This document shows positions 62,669-64,000 of a stretch of DNA of 64,000 nucleotides, piece after piece (the first letter of the stretch is position 1; each line of letters begins with the position of its first letter). The position numbers and the translations under genes were made by a program. The DNA comes from Terriglobia bacterium. GTDB lineage: Bacteria; Acidobacteriota; Terriglobia; Terriglobales; Acidobacteriaceae. Under the pieces are notes generated by a model. That model did no database searches and was not told the DNA's origin. It saw only the letters and a list, made by a program, of their open reading frames with translations. The stretch is taken from NCBI GenBank assembly GCA_020073665.1, contig JAIQEU010000009.1, positions 124,001 to 188,000 on the forward strand. The letters are read 5' to 3'.

Positions 62669-63454
62669 ATGTTGCGAAAGTTGTTTCTGAGTGCGGCCGT
62701 CGCATTTTTGCTCACTCCCGCGCTGCTGGCGCAGACTGTGGACGAGATCATTGCCAAGAACATTGAGGCCCGTGGCGGGCTCGACAAGATCAAAGCGGTG
62801 CAGTCAATGCGCTCCAGCGGCAAGATGGAATTCGGTCCGGGCATGGAAGCGCCGGGCGTCATGATTCAAAAGCGGCCCAGCTATGTGCGGCTGGACTTCA
62901 CGGTCCAGGGCCTGACGGCCACGCAGGCTTATGATGGCAAGTCCGGATGGGCGATCATGCCTTTTACCGGGAAGAAGGATCCGGAAGCCATGAGCGCCGA
63001 TGATACCAAGGACTTTGAAGACGAAGCTGACCTGGATGGGCCCCTGGTCGACTATAAAAGCAAAGGGCATCAGGTAGAGCTCCTGGGCAAGGAGAAGGTG
63101 GAAGGAACCGACGCGTACAAAGTCAAGCTCACCCGCAAGAATGGCGATGTCGACATCATCTATGTTGACGCCGACAGCTTCCTGGAGATCAAGGAAGAGC
63201 AGACGCGGACCATTCGTGGTACCGAGCGCGAAAGCGAGACCACCCTGGGGGACTATCGCGAAGTCAACGGTCTCATGTTTCCGTTTGCCGTAGCCTCGTC
63301 CATCAAAGGCAGTCCCCAACAGCAGAAGCTGACCATCGAAAAAATAGAGTTAAATCTTCCGCTGGACGACGCCAGCTTCAAAATGCCGGCAGCCGCGCCG
63401 GTGCTGGCGGACAAGCCGGACGCCGCCAAGCCGGCGGATAAGCCGAAGAACTAG
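62669..63454 (+). CDS. Secreted LolA-like outer-membrane-lipoprotein-sorting-fold protein
   Basis: 261 residues from the ATG at 62669, preceded by AAGGAGAAATC. Signal peptide ends LLAQT. The fold shows IIAKNIEARGGLDKIKAVQSMRSSGKMEF, YDGKSGWAIMPFTG, GTDAYKVKLTRKNGDVDIIYVDADSFLEIKEEQTRTIRG, typical of LolA-like beta-sheet proteins of unknown function. The C-terminus is Pro/Lys/Ala-rich (PDAAKPADKPKN). The first 37 codons of the open frame are not coding. Precedes the BNR gene on the same strand. Confidence 0.87.
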   Translation: MLRKLFLSAAVAFLLTPALLAQTVDEIIAKNIEARGGLDKIKAVQSMRSSGKMEFGPGMEAPGVMIQKRPSYVRLDFTVQGLTATQAYDGKSGWAIMPFTGKKDPEAMSADDTKDFEDEADLDGPLVDYKSKGHQVELLGKEKVEGTDAYKVKLTRKNGDVDIIYVDADSFLEIKEEQTRTIRGTERESETTLGDYREVNGLMFPFAVASSIKGSPQQQKLTIEKIELNLPLDDASFKMPAAAPVLADKPDAAKPADKPKN

Positions 63455-63456
63455 TT

Positions 63457-63543
63457 GACGGTCGTCGGTCGTTAGTCCTTTCGTTGGCCGTCGCGGCAGA
63501 GTTGCGGCGCGCGCTTGGCCAACGACGAACGACCAACGACGGG
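63457..63543. repeat. Inverted repeat of GGTCGTTGG/CCAACGACC words
   Basis: Left arm (63457-63490) contains GTCGTCGGTCGTTAGTCC and TCGTTGGCC; right arm (63516-63543) contains GGCCAACGACGAACGACCAACGACGGG. It can form an imperfect long hairpin and fills the gap before the last gene. It has the same two-arm design as 234-312, with a related word. Confidence 0.75.
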
Positions 63544-63572
63544 CTCCTTCCATTTCATTGCGAGGTTCAAAC

Positions 63573-64000
63573 ATGTTCAAGCGTTTTTCTCTGGCGGTCA
63601 TTTGCTCTGCCGTGCTCACGCTGCTGGCTGTTCCAGCCTTCTCTCAGGATGTGCAGATCGATTCCGATACTTTCAGCGGACTCTCGGCCAGGGCCATCGG
63701 TCCTGCGGTGATGGGTGGACGCATCTCCGATATCGCGGCCGTTGCTCAAGGCCAACGCCTGACCGTCTACGTGGGTGCGGCCAGCGGCGGAGTGTGGAAA
63801 TCGCTGGACGGCGGCACGACTTTCAAACCGGTCTTCGACAAGCAGCCCACGCTCTCGATCGGTTCCATCGCGATTGACCCCTCCAACCCGCTCACGGTTT
63901 GGGTAGGCACGGGCGAGACCTGGGTGCGCAATAGCGTCTCGGTGGGCAGTGGTCTCTACCGCACTCGCGACGGCGGTGACAGTTGGGAACTCATGGGACT
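63573..64000 (+). CDS. Sortilin/BNR-repeat secreted protein, N-terminal part (cut by window edge)
   Basis: 142 codons are present before the right edge. Signal peptide (SLAVICSAVLTLLAVPAFSQ), then IGPAVMGGRISDIAAV and propeller repeats with GVWKSLDGGTTFKPVFDKQ and GLYRTRDGGDSWELM, the SxDGGxxW Asp-box of BNR/VPS10-type beta-propellers. Full-length relatives in Acidobacteriota are about 1000 residues. Exported; function of the family unknown. Confidence 0.88.
   Translation, partial: MFKRFSLAVICSAVLTLLAVPAFSQDVQIDSDTFSGLSARAIGPAVMGGRISDIAAVAQGQRLTVYVGAASGGVWKSLDGGTTFKPVFDKQPTLSIGSIAIDPSNPLTVWVGTGETWVRNSVSVGSGLYRTRDGGDSWELMG

Overview
The window looks like a chromosomal segment of an Acidobacteriota (Terriglobia/Koribacter-like) genome. 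The signs are a 1201-residue Oar-type TonB-dependent receptor with a carboxypeptidase-regulatory-like domain, a CadC-type winged-helix protein fused to TPR repeats, a DUF481 outer-membrane protein, several secreted beta-propeller proteins, a sortilin/BNR-type secreted protein, and intergenic hairpins built from short iterated words. This placement is inference from gene content; no marker gene such as 16S rRNA is present.

Layout. (1) 1-5250, minus strand: an aromatic amino-acid supraoperon in the order trpC-trpF-trpB-trpA-chorismate mutase-DAHP synthase-tyrA (tyrA cut by the left edge). (2) 5.3-11.3 kb: aquaporin, DUF481 protein, tRNA-Leu(CAG), a 79-residue orphan histidine-kinase-dimerisation-like protein, OsmC, small zinc-ribbon and DUF3592-like genes, an NTF2-like protein and a CstB-like persulfide dioxygenase/rhodanese fusion. 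(3) 11.3-16 kb: three tandem paralogous secreted beta-propeller genes, each with its own related 5' leader and near-identical terminator. (4) 16.4-39.4 kb: a block bounded by an intact tRNA-Leu(CAA) on the left and a 55-nt decayed copy of the 3' half of the same tRNA on the right, with a third 3'-end copy at 19.1 kb. This is the accessory heart of the window. It carries a unique GGDEF-zinc ribbon-macro-GGDEF protein. It also carries a two-armed locus around a winged-helix/TPR regulator, whose arms encode five related secreted proteins, three lipoproteins, an OmpA-domain protein with two cytoplasmic zinc ribbons and a zinc-ribbon DUF4870 membrane protein. (5) 39.5-44.8 kb: a Tat-exported FAD oxidoreductase, an aldo/keto reductase, a WaaE-like glycosyltransferase and the CDP-glucose branch genes rfbF-rfbG. 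(6) 44.9-52 kb, minus strand: a tightly packed operon of TonB-dependent receptor, AhpD-like protein, class I aminotransferase, secreted amidohydrolase and cupin. (7) 52.3-64 kb: SDR, ilvE, a degraded fourth propeller gene, YceI, a secreted beta-helix protein, ilvD divergent from a TetR regulator, cupin, GNAT, ferredoxin-NADP reductase-like protein, a LolA-like secreted protein and the start of a BNR/sortilin-type protein.

The most interesting material is the tRNA-bounded block. No recombinase gene was recognised in it, so if it was acquired by site-specific integration the integrase has been lost or acted in trans. The macro/GGDEF fusion suggests a link between ADP-ribose-type ligands and cyclic-di-GMP signalling. 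The five-paralog secreted family with its own sensor-regulator looks like a coherent, possibly undescribed cell-surface system. Function for both is inference from architecture and context. No base-composition statistics were computed.
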